From NCBI GenBank assembly GCA_026225945.1, contig JAMJFZ010001264.1, positions 2,384,501 to 2,448,500 on the forward strand: a stretch of DNA of 64,000 nt. The letters are read 5' to 3'. Below, piece after piece: positions 9,843-21,195 of this stretch. The notes beneath the pieces were generated by a model that worked only from the letters and a program-made list of their open reading frames with translations, ran no database searches and was not told the DNA's origin. The DNA is from Cricetomys ansorgei (taxonomy: Eukaryota; Chordata; Mammalia; Rodentia; Nesomyidae). A program made the translations under genes and the position numbers. Position 1 is the stretch's first letter. Each line of letters begins with the position of its first letter.

Positions 9843-11297
9843 TAATATTGGGATGTGAGATGCTTTATTTTTTATTATAATTACTAATGCATATTAGTTA
9901 CACATATTAATGGATTTCACTGAGATAGTCTGATATACATCTTTTCATGTATTTTCTATACATATAAAGATGTACATATATACATATATTTGTGTGTATG
10001 TATTTATAAAGAGTGATAGATAGATACCCTTCTCTACTACCTTCTGAAAAAAATATGTTTTAAATGAACCATTACTGTGAAACAATTTAAAATTTGAAAA
10101 TGCTATATGTTAATAATAGGTTTTATGTGTTTTTCCTTTGAGGACAATGGGATTATGGTAATTTTATATTTTTTATGGACATATTTTGCTAAATTGTAAA
10201 TTGCTTTAACTTGTGAGATGTATTGCTTGACAACAAACACAACCACTTTGTTTGGCTGGTTTTCCCAGTGACATGTCGGATATGTGCCAGTCTGCCCACA
10301 TTTTCTTGTTTTTCACCATCGTTATGACCCACCTGGAATTTTTTTTAAGTGTGCCAGTATTTGGGGCGGCCACACCAGAGGAGTCTTCCCTCCATTGTCC
10401 TGAACATAATGGCTCAGCTTGTCCAGGGAGCTTTGTGACAACAAGATGCACAAAGCACCAGGAGAGTCTGGCTCTGCTCGGCTGGGTCAGGGCAAGGGCT
10501 GTGCACTTGTGATGTCACTGTTTTGGGCCTGAGAACTTAAGACATCACTGTTTCCAGCAGGGCGCAGACAAACAGGTGGTGAACTGACTGGCATTTCGAA
10601 ATCTACTGACAGTTCCCTAGGACGTAAGGACTTTATCCTCTTGGGAGATGATAAAGGCTTAGCTCACCACTCCTCCCACACTGAAATTTTCTGTAGCTCA
10701 GGGTGTGTTCTGAAATATTGTGAAATGAAGAAAACACCCTGTTAAATGTCAGATTTTTTACTCAATGTTTTCTACACCCTCCTAACATTTATAGGGTCCT
10801 TCAGCGGATTCTGAGCTAGACACTTTATCTAGAATGTGCAGGGCGGGCTCTGGGAGTGATAACACAAGAATGTGTAAACGCATAGCCCTGCACAACTGAC
10901 TCTAAACTAAGATGCACATGAGTCACTGATGGATATAACCTGCAATGTAGAAAAGACGGCCAGTGCATGATGGCCCAAGGGAGTGCAAAGCTGGAGGACT
11001 CCACACCAAGGAAGGTTTGCATGGTGGAAGAGAAGAGTGGATCCCATCCCAGTGGTGTTGGCTAGACATCATCTGGTCTGACCCTTAATAAAGAAGCAAC
11101 TTTGCCAAAAGTGAAGTGATTTACTTAAGAACAAAATTGATAGGAAGATAAAAAAAAAAAGAAAGATTCAAAGTCAAGCCATTACTATATAGCAGCATTT
11201 CTTTGCAAGTACCGAGTGTGAAAATAATCCAATAATTAAAAACTTCAATCATGATAATAAATTACTCTGATTTGTTTTTTCTCTTAAAATTAAGTGT
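9843..11297. other. Intergenic, no feature recognised
   Basis: AT-rich DNA with short chance frames. The 86-codon frame at 10252-10512 has no recognisable family signature, splice context or similarity I can name. Confidence 0.4.
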
Positions 11298-11660
11298 GTC
11301 AGTCTGTGATGGTTATTCTTCATTGTCAACTTGTCAAGATTTAGAATCACTATGGAAACAAATCTCTGGACATTTTTGTGAGGGATTGTCTAGATTAGGT
11401 TGGAAGACTCACCCTGAATGTAGGCATTGCTATTCCATAGGCTGGGGTGCCACCTGAATAAAAAGGGACAAAAGCAGCCTTGACGTCTCTCCTATTTTTT
11501 CCTAAGACTTCTATTATTTCCCACATACTCACTCTACTGTTCTTCCTTTCACTGAGAAATAATCAGAAGAGAACTTTCACAGACCCCACTACCACCACAT
11601 CTACTCAACTACCGCATCTGTGTTTTTTCTTCAAGTGTTCATGATAAACTAGCCATGATC
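11298..11660 (+). repeat. LTR-like interspersed repeat (tgtgatggttattctt type)
   Basis: Begins TGTGATGGTTATTCTTCATT, then GTCAACTTGTCAAGATTTAG. The same opening recurs at 48268 in UHMK1 intron 3, so this is a dispersed family. It is probably a rodent LTR/MaLR-related element; the exact name is uncertain. Confidence 0.6.
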
Positions 11661-11885
11661 TAATCCCACTACCTGTGTGCACATGTTCATACAGATGTCC
11701 AAGGACAACCTCAGGTGCCATCCTCAGGGCACCTTCCACCCTCCTTTTGAGGCATGGTCTCCCATAGGCCTGGAACTCAACTACCAGGCTAGACTGGCTA
11801 GCCAGTGAGCCCTAGGGGTCCTCCTGTATCCACTTTCCCAGTACTACAAGTGGTTTCCCAGTGGTTACAAGACCATACCATCATT

Positions 11886-11998
11886 CTGGCTGCTGATGCT
11901 GCTGATGCTGATGATGCTGCTCCTCCTCCTCCTCCTCCTCCTCCCCCTCCTCCTCCCCTCTTCTTTCTCCTCCTCCTCCCCTCTTCTTCCTCCTTATG
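11886..11998. repeat. Composite GCTGAT/CTC trinucleotide repeat
   Basis: CTGATGCTGCTGATGCTGAT passes directly into a run of CTC units, then into CT-rich sequence. It creates a shadow frame of poly-Ala/Asp then poly-Pro that is not a gene. Confidence 0.9.
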
Positions 11999-11999
11999 T

Positions 12000-12530
12000 A
12001 TTTGAGTGTTTTGTCTAAATGTATGTCATGTGTGCATCATGTGTGTACTTGCTGCCCAATGAGTCCAGAAGGTGTTTGAGACCCTGGAATAGATGTAGGG
12101 ATTGGGAACAGTGTTAGGTCTCAAAGAAACCTGGAACAACTCTCACTCAGCTCCTCCCAGCACTTCTCACTCCTCCCCCTCCCCTAAACCACTCCAGCCC
12201 AGGGGCTGGGCTTCCAGTCCCTCAGTCTCATATCCTCAACCGCAGCTATTTTGGCCACGTGGTCTCTTGCTCTCTTGGTCTCTAGGTTCCCAGGCGTTTT
12301 CTTCCCTGCCTCCAACTCCCCTCCCCCAGCCCCCACCCCAAGGCTGGATTCAGTTTGGACCATTCCAGGTGCCTCTGGCTATTTTCTCCTTTTTATCTAC
12401 AATAAACCTCCTCCACTCATACCTAGGATCATCATGTCCTCCCACCCCCCCACCCCCAATTAAAATAGGACTCCAACCCTCTGCAAGAGCAGCAAATGCT
12501 CTTAGCTGTTGAGCAACTTCTCCATCCCCA
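12000..12530 (-). repeat. B2 SINE interrupted by an LTR-like insertion
   Basis: The B2 tail lies at about 12000-12111 (TTATGTATTTGAGTGTTTTG). Its head resumes at about 12465 (CTCTGCAAGAGCAGCAAATG ... TTGAGCAACTTCTCCATCCC). The intervening block is an LTR-like element, so the B2 is older than the insertion. Confidence 0.65.
12112..12462 (+). mobile_element. Solo LTR-like element, copy 1
   Basis: Begins TGTTAGGTCTCA and is pyrimidine-rich. It carries an AATAAA-type signal (ACAATAAACCTCCTCCACTC) followed by TACCTAGG. The same architecture recurs at 13424, which identifies a dispersed family. No coding region is present. Confidence 0.6.
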
Positions 12531-12649
12531 TGCCTGGCATTTTGTCTGAGTTTTGGAGTTTGAATTTAGGTTCTCATGCTTGGAAGACTAGGAATTTATC
12601 ATCTGCGCCATCACCAGGCCCTAGGAGGAGGGTTTTGCTTTGTTTTGCT

Positions 12650-12805
12650 CAGAATTATTTTTTCAAGAATTGAGACATAGTCTCACTATGTGGTCCTGGC
12701 TGGTCCGGAACTCGCTAAGTAGACCAAGTTGATCTTGGGACAATTCTTCTGCCTCCACCTCCCAAATGCTGAGATTACAGGCATGCACCACCGTGTCTTG
12801 CCTTA
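12650..12805 (-). repeat. B1 SINE (old)
   Basis: Inverted B1: GAGACATAGTCTCACTATGT ... CCTCCCAAATGCTGAGATTA CAGGCATGCACCACC. Confidence 0.8.
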
Positions 12806-13423
12806 GATATTTCTTTTTATTACATAAGTATTATAAACATTAAAACTTTTAAGTATATAAAAGAGAAAAGAAAGGAGAAGGGAGGAGGAGAAGGACAAAA
12901 ACCAATAAGGGAAACGGGGCCAGCCACAGATAAGATTTTGTATGAAAGCTTTAGTTTCTTTCCTTGCAGACTAGAAACTCTACGTACTTTAAAAAGCATA
13001 TTTACAGATAATTTTCAGCATTCTACCCCTCCTTCTGTCTTCCCCTGGGTAATGAGAGGAACAACATGTTTTTTTGAAAACCTAACTTCTTATTTACCAA
13101 CCACACCCTGCCCCAGCTGAGCTCATCTCCTGTCAACAAGCTTTAGAGAAGAGGACTTGGGATTTGCTTTCTCTATGAGCCCAGAACTTCCCCGACACCT
13201 CGCAGAAGTAATTTCTGACAAGGCTTTTTCAACTGTAAAGCTGTTGGGATTTTTATTTTGAAAGAGAAAGAAATGTTGTTGCACTGAAAAACTAGCAGGT
13301 AAAATAAATGGATGGTAAACTATAAACAGAATAGCTTGAAGGACTGCCTGAGCTAGTCCCTGTCCCAAAATAAAAAAGGAAGGATGGGGAGCCTAAGGTA
13401 CAAACTTTCTTCCCTTTGACCAG
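12806..13423. other. Intergenic, nothing recognised
   Basis: AT-rich single-copy-looking DNA between an old B1 and the second LTR-like element. An 81-codon minus-strand frame at 13123-13368 has no recognisable signature. Confidence 0.4.
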
Positions 13424-13822
13424 TGTTAGGTCTCAGACTCAGGATAAACTGCTGGCTGAGATAGCTGTTTAACATATTAAAGTGAACCCGGTCACCAGGT
13501 TCTCCCAGCATCCTTCAGTCCCTACCTGTTACAAGGTCATACCCCACCCCATACCCTAAACTCTCCAGACCAATTGCTCTTCCCTATGTAATCCAGCCAT
13601 TTTGGCTAGCCCTCTCTTTTGGCCTCCTGGTCTCTTGGACTCCAGGTTCCCCTCTTCCTCCTCTCTCCCCCCTCCCCGCTCTCCTCACATGGCCCAGCAG
13701 CTCAGTCTGGTCCTGTCCACTCTGGACTCTCAGATGTCTCTGCCCTCTGACTATGCTCTCCCTTTATCAATGATAAACTCTCCCCTCCACCGTACCTAGG
13801 CGCAGTCATATCCTTTCCCTTG
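13424..13822 (+). mobile_element. Solo LTR-like element, copy 2
   Basis: Shares with the 12112 copy the start TGTTAGGTCTCA, the CAGCCATTTTGGC segment, the pyrimidine-rich middle and the end (GATAAACTCTCCCCTCCACC, then TACCTAGG). The two copies are in direct orientation, about 1.3 kb apart. Confidence 0.6.
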
Positions 13823-14617
13823 TACTGCTTTGTTTTTCATTCAACCAGAATCCTCACTAAATTACAGCGTGAGCACTCTCATTCTTAATCTGTTTTTATA
13901 ACTTCCAGTGTGTCTTTTAATGTTTTTCTTTCTTTCTTTTCTCACTAGAAACTGTGTCAGGTTTCATTGGGTTCCATTATGACCACTAAAAAAGTCATGT
14001 TTTTTTACAGGTGACCACTGTTATTTAAATAAAAAAATGATTTTCACTAACTATAAAAGGGAACTGGAGGCCACAATTTAACAGATGGAAGTAGTTATTC
14101 ACTCATAAGTTATTAATAAATATAAAAACACAAATGCAACTTCTCACACAGCAGCTGGTGGCTGGCACAGTGTATGCGAAGAAGGCAAGCCTGTGTTAGC
14201 GGTAGAGTTAGCAGAGAGGATGTGCTCGAGCTTTTTCTCACCACGAAAGTTGAAATCAAAAGGAAAGTGAGAAAATGCCATTTTCTAATAATTAATTAAT
14301 AATATTTTCATCAGTCAATCTCTACCCAAATCGTCTAGAAATTATCAGTAGGCTGTGTCCTAAACATGCTTTACTGCTGTGAGATCCAAAGAGTTCCAGA
14401 GTTTCGTCATTGATATTGAGTTGCCATTTTTTAAGCACAGAAAAAAATACTTTTTAAAAAAATAGGAAGGGTGTTTTTTTATTCCAAAATTGGCTTAAAT
14501 GATATATATGTATTATTTCTTAGACTCATGCTATGAGACACTAGGTCTAGTCCACAGCTTTGTTAACAAAGCGCTTTCCGTGATGTCATGACTTCTCTCA
14601 GGAAGCACCAGTGTGGT
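13823..14617. other. Intergenic, nothing recognised
   Basis: AT-rich sequence with no gene or repeat hallmark that I can name. Confidence 0.4.
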
Positions 14618-14868
14618 GCTGGGGGGATGGGATGGCTCAGGTGGCTAAGGTACTTGCTGTTCAAGCATAAATGCCCAAGCAGCTGTGGTTAAGAACCAGG
14701 CGTGGTGCTGCAAGCTTGTAATCCAGCTCTGAGAAGGTAGAGGTGGGCAGATCCTTGGGTCTCACTGGCCAGCAAGCCTAACCTAATCATCAGGCCCCAG
14801 GTCACAAGGAGAGACTCAAATCCAAAGTGAATGGTGCCCAGAAGAACATTCAAGAATGACTTCTTACC

Positions 14869-14903
<35 letters not shown>
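14618..14903 (+). repeat. B3 SINE with (CA)n tail
   Basis: GGGATGGCTCAGGTGGCTAA, AGGCGTGGTGCTGCAAGCTT and GTGAATGGTGCCCAGAAGAA run into a pure CA microsatellite at about 14870-14903. The CA run is the expanded SINE tail. Confidence 0.8.
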
Positions 14904-14906
<3 letters not shown>

Positions 14907-15159
14907 GCAAGGGGATGCAAGGGCAAAGGAGGGAAGAGAATTCTAAAACAAATCTACATCTAAAGCAAACACCGGGACATCGGGCACTTCAACATCCTAT
15001 TGACAAGCAGTCAGTATTCATTTAGTGAATATGGAATTTGACAAGGCTTGTGCAAGCCAGGTCTATGTGAAGGATGAATTTGGAGGTAGAACATTCTATA
15101 TATTTGTACCATTTCCTCTTCCTGTGCTTCAGAGAATCTTCAAAGATAATCCCCGGCAC

Positions 15160-15305
15160 AGCACAAATTGAATGTGGTGATGCTCACTGTAATCTCAGCA
15201 CCCAGGCAGTAGACCCCGGTGGATCAGGAAGCTCAAGGTCATCTGGACTGCACAGTGAGTTTACAGTGAGCCTAAGATACTTGTGATTCTGTCTCAAAAA
15301 ATAAA
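15160..15305 (+). repeat. Old B1-like SINE
   Basis: GTGGTGATGCTCACTGTAAT CTCAGCACCC ... GATTCTGTCTCAAAAAATAA. Diverged B1/PB1. Confidence 0.6.
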
Positions 15306-16150
15306 TAAATAGAAATTAAGAGATGGGGAAATGAAAATGTATTTCTCAGTCTTGTTTATATATATAGTTACTATTTCTGGTGCTCTGGATTTTCTTCCTA
15401 TGGATTCAAAATGCCATCTGAGCCACTTCCTTCAGCCTAAAGCATCCTTCAGTGTTTCTTGAAAGCAAGCTTGCTGCAAAGAATTCTCTCACGCATAGCC
15501 AAATCCCGGAATATATTTAGCTTGCCTTCATTATTTAAAGCATAGCTTTCCAGACTATAAAGGTCACCCGTTCCTTTCTGATAAACTTGTAGATTTTTGC
15601 TGAAACACGTTTCTCACTTTCCACCCAAATAAGTTAGCACCCTCCAGCAGGGAAGCTTGTGAAGCCCACCCAGGTGGCACCTAGTGGGAGCAGGAGAGGT
15701 ACAGTGCTCCTGGCAAGAACATCACAGGCTCCATGCTCAGACAGCACAGCAGTTTCTCAGAGTAAATGCTCATTAATTCCTTGTTTGCTTTTGGTCTTTG
15801 CCTCAAGCTTGTAAACAATTGCTTTATCTTAAATGTATATGTGATTGTATAACAATCTGGAAGGACTTCCCAGCATTCACACCACACTGGTGTGTACAGA
15901 TTAAGCATGCTCAAAAGCTTTAACCCTTAGACGGCAACCACTGGTTTGAAAACACATGATTATATGAGTTGTTTGGGTCAATCACAGAAGACTATTCCTC
16001 TGGAGTAGCTCACTTTAGCTTTATTTTTATTTTACTGCTGGAAATTAGAAAAATTATCTTTTCATCATAGATAACAGAGGACTCAGATTTTCTGAGCATC
16101 TGCTGGGTTGCTAGTGTGACATATTGTCCAAGCACTATTGCTCTCAAAAA
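15306..16150. other. Intergenic, nothing recognised
   Basis: No recognisable gene or repeat. The 77-codon minus frame at 15681-15914 lacks any signature. Confidence 0.4.
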
Positions 16151-16154
16151 TAGA

Positions 16155-16275
16155 AATTTAGAAGCCCCAAGTCACAGCTCATGTTTGTATTCTCAGTCTG
16201 AAGCAGGAGAAGCACCAGGAGTTCCAGGCCAGCCTGAGCTACAGAGTAAGACCTGACCTTAAAAATCCAGATGCC
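16155..16275 (+). repeat. Old B1-like SINE
   Basis: CAGCTCATGTTTGTATTCTC ... AGTTCCAGGCCAGCCTGAGC TACAGAGTAAGACC. Early B1/PB1 type. Confidence 0.55.
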
Positions 16276-16513
16276 GATAATGATGTCAATGATGATGACC
16301 ATCAGGGGCTTTTGATTCAGAGAGTTTGAAAAGCACAGGAAAAATTCACCTTCAGAAATATTTTAAATTGCTACCACCCTACAGAAAAGTTTACATGTTT
16401 GACATTTGAGTCTATTTTATATTGCTGCCAAGAAAAAGATATACTCAATACATCTGGCATATTGCCTGTTTCCTCTTTTTTCTCTATTCCTGTTTCTCTT
16501 TCCATCTCTCTTC

Positions 16514-16612
16514 ACACACACACGTGTGTGTATATGTGTGCACACGTGCACCTGTGTATGAAAGAGGATATATACATATATAATATATATATGATATATA
16601 TACATGTATGTA
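16514..16612. repeat. CA/TG and TA alternating purine-pyrimidine tract
   Basis: ACACACACACGTGTGTGTGT is followed by GCACACGTGCACC and a TATATA-rich run. This is self-complementary and of alternating purine-pyrimidine type. Confidence 0.85.
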
Positions 16613-16983
16613 TTTACTTCCTCTTAAGATCATAGCCTGTTCCAAGGCTTTAAAATTTGTGAAAATCTTCCTTCTGTTAGCAACCATTGGGTATAGACCA
16701 GAAATCCATAGACTGAGCCTGAGTACAAAGACATATATTTTGGTTATATAAAAATAAAGGAAATATTCCCTGTTTTAAGGATAAAATAGATATTTACCTC
16801 TAAAAAATGACATTGCTATTTATTTGGTTAGATTTTTAAGGCAGTGTTTTGTGGCTATATTGTCCTTTATATTAAAAAATTTTCATCCCAGTGGTTACAT
16901 ATGTATACTCATGAATTTTTACATATAAATACAGCTTAAGACTATTTTACTCTTTAAAAGTATTTACTCTTTTAAAAAGTTTT

Positions 16984-16986
<3 letters not shown>

Positions 16987-17023
<37 letters not shown>
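16987..17023. repeat. (TG)n microsatellite
   Basis: Uninterrupted TG run of about 18 units beside an inverted B1. Confidence 0.95.
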
Positions 17024-17026
<3 letters not shown>

Positions 17027-17027
17027 G

Positions 17028-17178
17028 TAGTTGTTGTTGCTGTTTTTGAGACAGGATCTGTTATGTAACCACTGATATCCTGGAACTTACTATGTAGCTC
17101 GGACTGGCTTCAACCTTTCAGTGAGCCTCCTGCCTCTCAAATGTTGAGGTTACCGACGAGCACCATCACGTTCTGTTT
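17028..17178 (-). repeat. B1-like SINE (old)
   Basis: Inverted B1: TTTTTGAGACAGGATCTGTT ... TACTATGTAGCTCGGACTGG CTTC ... CTGCCTCTCAAATGTTGAGG. Confidence 0.75.
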
Positions 17179-18108
17179 AAAGACTATGGCTGATAGAAGG
17201 ACAGACTTCCGTCAGAACAAACTTGAAACCAAGAATAATTTTAACTTGAGGTCATACTTTTCCTTTTCTATTGGAAGATCCAGGACAAAATTTATAGAAG
17301 ATAAACCCAGGAAGGACCAAATGCCTCAACAGCCAGACACACACTTTGAAAGAAGCAACTACACCCAAAGTGATATTTAATGTTTGCTTTGTTTCTTTAA
17401 TGAGTAATGTCCCCAAGGGAAAACGGAGTGGGCAGGGTAAGTATTCTTCTTAGTCTGGACTTGTGCTCATTTTTGGAGTGAAGTCAATAAAAACCATTGA
17501 CTGATCATCAGCGGGAGGGGTGCTGAACTGGGAATGCAGTGCCCACCCTCCTCCTGCACTTTCACTCCAAGAAGAGGTTCCCATTCCTCCAGGAGCTGAC
17601 ACAGACTGGCCAGAAGGGGCTATCACTGCCAATTCCTGAGTCATCTCCCCCAGTGTTTTGGCAAACCTGAAAAGAAATATTTCCTTCTCCAGCATTTGGG
17701 CCGAATTTTCACAGTGGCTAAGCAACCCCATGGATGGGGGAGTCTGGAGTCAGGGAAGGAAAAGAACAGAGGTCTAAAGGCAGAGAAGTCAAGAGGGTAT
17801 CGAGATTAGTTAGCCAGACTGCCTGGACTCTGAAGCCCAATTTGGTAGCCATGGAACAGATCTGATCTTAACTCAGTCCTAGGAAAAGTTACCGTTCCTA
17901 AATACATGCGAGTACCATTCCCAAGTTCAAAACTATACAAAAATCTAATGCAAACCCCAGCTGTACCCAGGTGGGTTTTTTGTTGTTCCTGAGAGCAACA
18001 TAGTTTAGTTATCAAAATAAATAAAATAATCTCTTTGTCATGGCTTTGGGGTCCCCACAAGGAGAATAATCAGGGAATCACTTAACACTCTCTGTTCAAA
18101 AGTAACAG

Positions 18109-18110
<2 letters not shown>
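17179..18110. other. Unassigned intergenic block with a consensus plus-strand splice donor
   Basis: Free of recognisable SINEs. A GGCAG|GGTAAGT-type donor lies at 17437-17442 on the plus strand. Open frames of 79 codons (plus, 17141-17380) and 93 codons (minus, 17450-17731) are present. Neither resembles a protein I know, and the plus frame stops before the donor. Confidence 0.3.
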
Positions 18111-18151
<41 letters not shown>

Positions 18152-18222
18152 GTTGGGGATAGAATCCAAGGTTCCATGCATGTTAGCCAACAGCCCTACC
18201 ACTTATCTTCCACAGCTTGCCA
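18111..18222. repeat. (GT)n microsatellite next to an inverted ID-like SINE fragment
   Basis: A pure GT run at 18111-18150 is followed by TTGGGGATAGAATCCAAGGT TCCATGCATG ... CCCTACCACTTATC, an inverted ID/B4 right half. Confidence 0.75.
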
Positions 18223-18489
18223 GAATTAGCTTGGTCCTGGCCATATCTATACACTAGTCGGTGTATCTACCTTTTCATACTCTAAAGGCCCTTTGAATTG
18301 TTTCCCCCCAGCAAAAGTTAATTATTTCTCTCTAAAGCTATAAAATAGAGTTTTCAAAATTACAGTGGTTTTGCAATCTGTGGCTGCTATCCAAAACTTG
18401 TTTTAAAATGATTGAAAATTTCCTGGCTTCTCGTTCAACACTTATCCTTGGTCTCTAGGATCTGAATTATCCCATTAAGGATATTTTCT

Positions 18490-18652
18490 TCTTTCTTTTT
18501 ATTTTTTAATTTTGAGATAAGTTCTCATCCTAGCTCAGGTTGGCATTGAATTCACTATGTAGCCCAGGCTGGCCTTGGATTTGAATTCATGATACTCTTC
18601 CTGTCTTAGCCTCCTGACTGCTAGGATTATAAACATAACCATTGTGACATCT
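18490..18652 (-). repeat. B1-like SINE (old)
   Basis: Inverted: TTGAGATAAGTTCTCATCCT ... CACTATGTAGCCCAGGCTGG CCTTGGATT ... CCTCCTGACTGCTAGGATTA. Confidence 0.75.
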
Positions 18653-19107
18653 GAGAATATTTTCTTTAAAAATTGATATTCTTATTATGAACAATGTGTT
18701 TGGATAGGAAAAACATCCAAATCCCTAGGCAAGAGTCACGTAATCCAGCTGTTTCCAGAAGGACTTTAAGTTCTGTCTGCCCCTGGTCAGGCAGACTCAC
18801 CTTTTCCCACTCATGGGCTTTCAATGTTCATCTGGATTGTTCTACCAAAGGTCACAATTGCCACACTTAATATTTGATTAAAACTATATTTTTTATAAAG
18901 AGGGTGTTGTTTCAAGTGGTTAAAAAAAAACCTTCAGAAGGATTTAAGGTGGAGTAGTTCAAGAACAAGAAAGGTCTGTGGACTCAGACAGCTAGAAAAC
19001 TGAGATGTGCTTGAGTCAGATTGAATTCGTAACTTTGGAGGTTAGTCATTATTCGCTTTAATGTCTGTCTTTTTTTTCTTATAAACAGAAAATTAATTCT
19101 TGGTTAT

Positions 19108-19580
19108 TATGTTAAACAGTTCACAATTGCTATGACCAAACTGCCTGACAGAAATGGGGAAGGTAGGATTTCTTTTAGGCTCGTGGTTTCGGCAGAACAC
19201 AGTGGACAGGGCATGATGGAAAGGGTAGGGTGGACATGGCACAGTGGGCATGGCATGGTGAGCAGAAAGGTTGACAGGGCAGGGCGTACATGGCATCGTG
19301 GACAGGGCAGGTGGACAGGGCATAGTAGAGCAACACAGCTCACATTGTGGCAGGGCAGGAGACAGAGAGAGGGAGAAGGGGATTACTGATATACTCAGCT
19401 GGCTTCTTTCCTCCTTCTAGTGTATCTGAGCTCCCAGCCCATGGGACAGTGCTGCCCATGTTGAGGGTAGGTTCTCCTGAGCAATTAATCCTCTCTGGAA
19501 ATACCCTTACAGTCACACCTACCAATTTCCTAGATAAGTCTAAATCCAGTCAAGTTGTCAGTGAAGATTAACTAATTCAC
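19108..19580 (+). repeat. LTR-like interspersed repeat with internal minisatellite
   Basis: Left part CACAATTGCTATGACCAAAC TGCCTGACAGAAA; right part CCATGGGACAGTGCTGCCCA ... TTAATCCTCTCTGGAAATAC and AATCCAGTCAAGTTGTCAGT. The same right end (CAAGTCAAGTTGATAATGAA) recurs at about 62445, so this is a dispersed rodent family. An internal GGACAGGGCA-type array replaces the usual middle. Confidence 0.6.
19195..19335. repeat. GGACAGGGCA/GGACATGGCA minisatellite
   Basis: About ten imperfect units of 10-14 bp (GTGGACAGGGCAT, GTGGACATGGCAC, GTGGGCATGGCAT and so on). They give Met-Pro-Cys-Pro shadow peptides on the minus strand. Confidence 0.8.
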
Positions 19581-19654
19581 AGATATGTTCCTGGAACATG
19601 AAACAGAGTCATGAATCTGAATGTAAAATGTGTCCAGTATATAGAGACTACCTA

Positions 19655-19706
19655 CATAAAGCATATATATATATGTGTAGATATAGATATAGATATATCT
19701 CACATA
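19655..19706. repeat. (TA)/(GATA) simple repeat
   Basis: CATATATATATATGTGTAG followed by ATATAGATATAGATATATC. Confidence 0.8.
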
Positions 19707-20048
19707 TACAAAATCATGAAGAAGCCAATTGTGAAAAGTATAGCTAAAGAGAGATCTGAGGCTTGAATTCTGGCTACACAGAGGACAGACTCTCTGAATT
19801 AATCTTTATGACTTTAGTCCTTACATTAAGAAACACACTGACAAGCGATTGGCTCACAGAACCACACCTACATTAATTGGAAAATAACCTTTGTGAATGA
19901 TAAGCACCTATTACTGAGATTTTTATCCAAGTAGTGGGTTCCCCTTAGCCTGTTCATACAGCTATTGGCTCCAAGTTGTTGCTAAAATCCTCAACAAAAT
20001 TCCTTACCCAGGTATTTAGACCTAACTTTGAAATTGAATTATTGAAGT

Positions 20049-20436
20049 TCAGTATGGTGGATTGAATAGAAATGGCTCCCATAGGCACATGTATTTGAAT
20101 GCTTGGTCATTAAGGAGAAGAGCTACTTAACAGGGATTAGGAGGTATGGCCTTGTTGGAGGAAGTGTGTCACTGGGTCATGGGTTTTGGGGTTTCAGAAA
20201 CCCAAGCCAGACCTAGATGGCTCTCTGTCTCCCTGTTGCCTGTGGATCCAGATGTAGCTATGTGTCTCAAGCTATGTCTCCAGCACAATGTCTACCTGTA
20301 TGCTGCCATGCTTCCTGCCATGATGACAATGGACTAAACCTCTGAACTCTAAGCCAACACCAGCTAAATGTTTCCCTTCATAAGAGATGGCATAGTCGTG
20401 GTAACTCTTCATAGCAATAAAACCCTAACTAAGGCA
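20049..20436 (+). repeat. MaLR-type 5' LTR
   Basis: LTR of about 388 bp with TTAAATG...CATAAGAGATGG near the 3' side, ending CCCTAACTAAGGCA. It is immediately followed by the internal region. Confidence 0.7.
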
Positions 20437-21064
20437 GAAGTTAGTACCGGGAACTGAGGTATTGCTGTGATAGGCTAGACCATGCTTTTATTTGGAGAAA
20501 TATGGAACACATTGGAACTTTAGATTACAAAAGAGGTTGGACACTTTAACTGGGGCTTAAATGGGCCATCCTAGTAGGAACATGGAAGACAGTGGTGTTG
20601 AGGGTGATTTGTTCTGTGGGGGGCCCCCGCTCAAGAACTTTCAGAGGGAAAGAATATGGATATGTGGTCTAGAGATCATTCTTATGATACTTTGGTAAGA
20701 AAGTGGCTGCTTTTGGCCCTTGTCCAAAAACATTGCCTGAGCCTAAATTGAAGAGTCTTGGATTAATGGTGTTGGCAGAGGAGACTTCAAAAAAGCCTAG
20801 CATTGACTCTGTCGGGTGGTTATTAGTAACCACTCTTATGCAGATTTATAATGAAAAAGAGAAAGCTTGACAATGAGAAAGAAAGATGTAGTTTGAGGAG
20901 AAAAGGAGCACCAGAAAGTATAATGAAGCCAAAAGTCTAGTACTCAAGGGATAAAAAGTTCAAAGAAAAGGTTGATCCTGAATGGAATAAAAGGAATGGT
21001 GACCTCAGAGCAAGACCCCATCCAGCTAAGCTTCCAACTTGTGAAAAGGAATTTGAAAAGCTTA

Positions 21065-21195
21065 GGGCTGGATGTGGCAGCACACACAGTTAATCCCAAC
21101 ACTCTGGAGGCAGGGGCAGGAGGAGCTCTAAGTTCAAGGCCAGCTTGGTCTACAGAGCAAATTCTAGGACAGCCAGTCTCAGGCAGTGAAAGAAA
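21065..21195 (+). repeat. B1 SINE inserted in the MaLR internal region
   Basis: GGGCTGGATGTGGCAGCACA, TTAATCCCAACACTCTGGAG and TTGGTCTACAGAGCAAATTC. It interrupts the MaLR internal sequence, so it is younger than that element. Confidence 0.8.

Noticed and set aside
11805..12005. Poly-Asp/Ala then poly-Pro peptide
   Set aside because: Direct translation of a triplet microsatellite.
12102..12512. 136-codon Pro/Ser-rich plus frame
   Set aside because: Falls within a pyrimidine-rich LTR-like element; composition explains the open frame.
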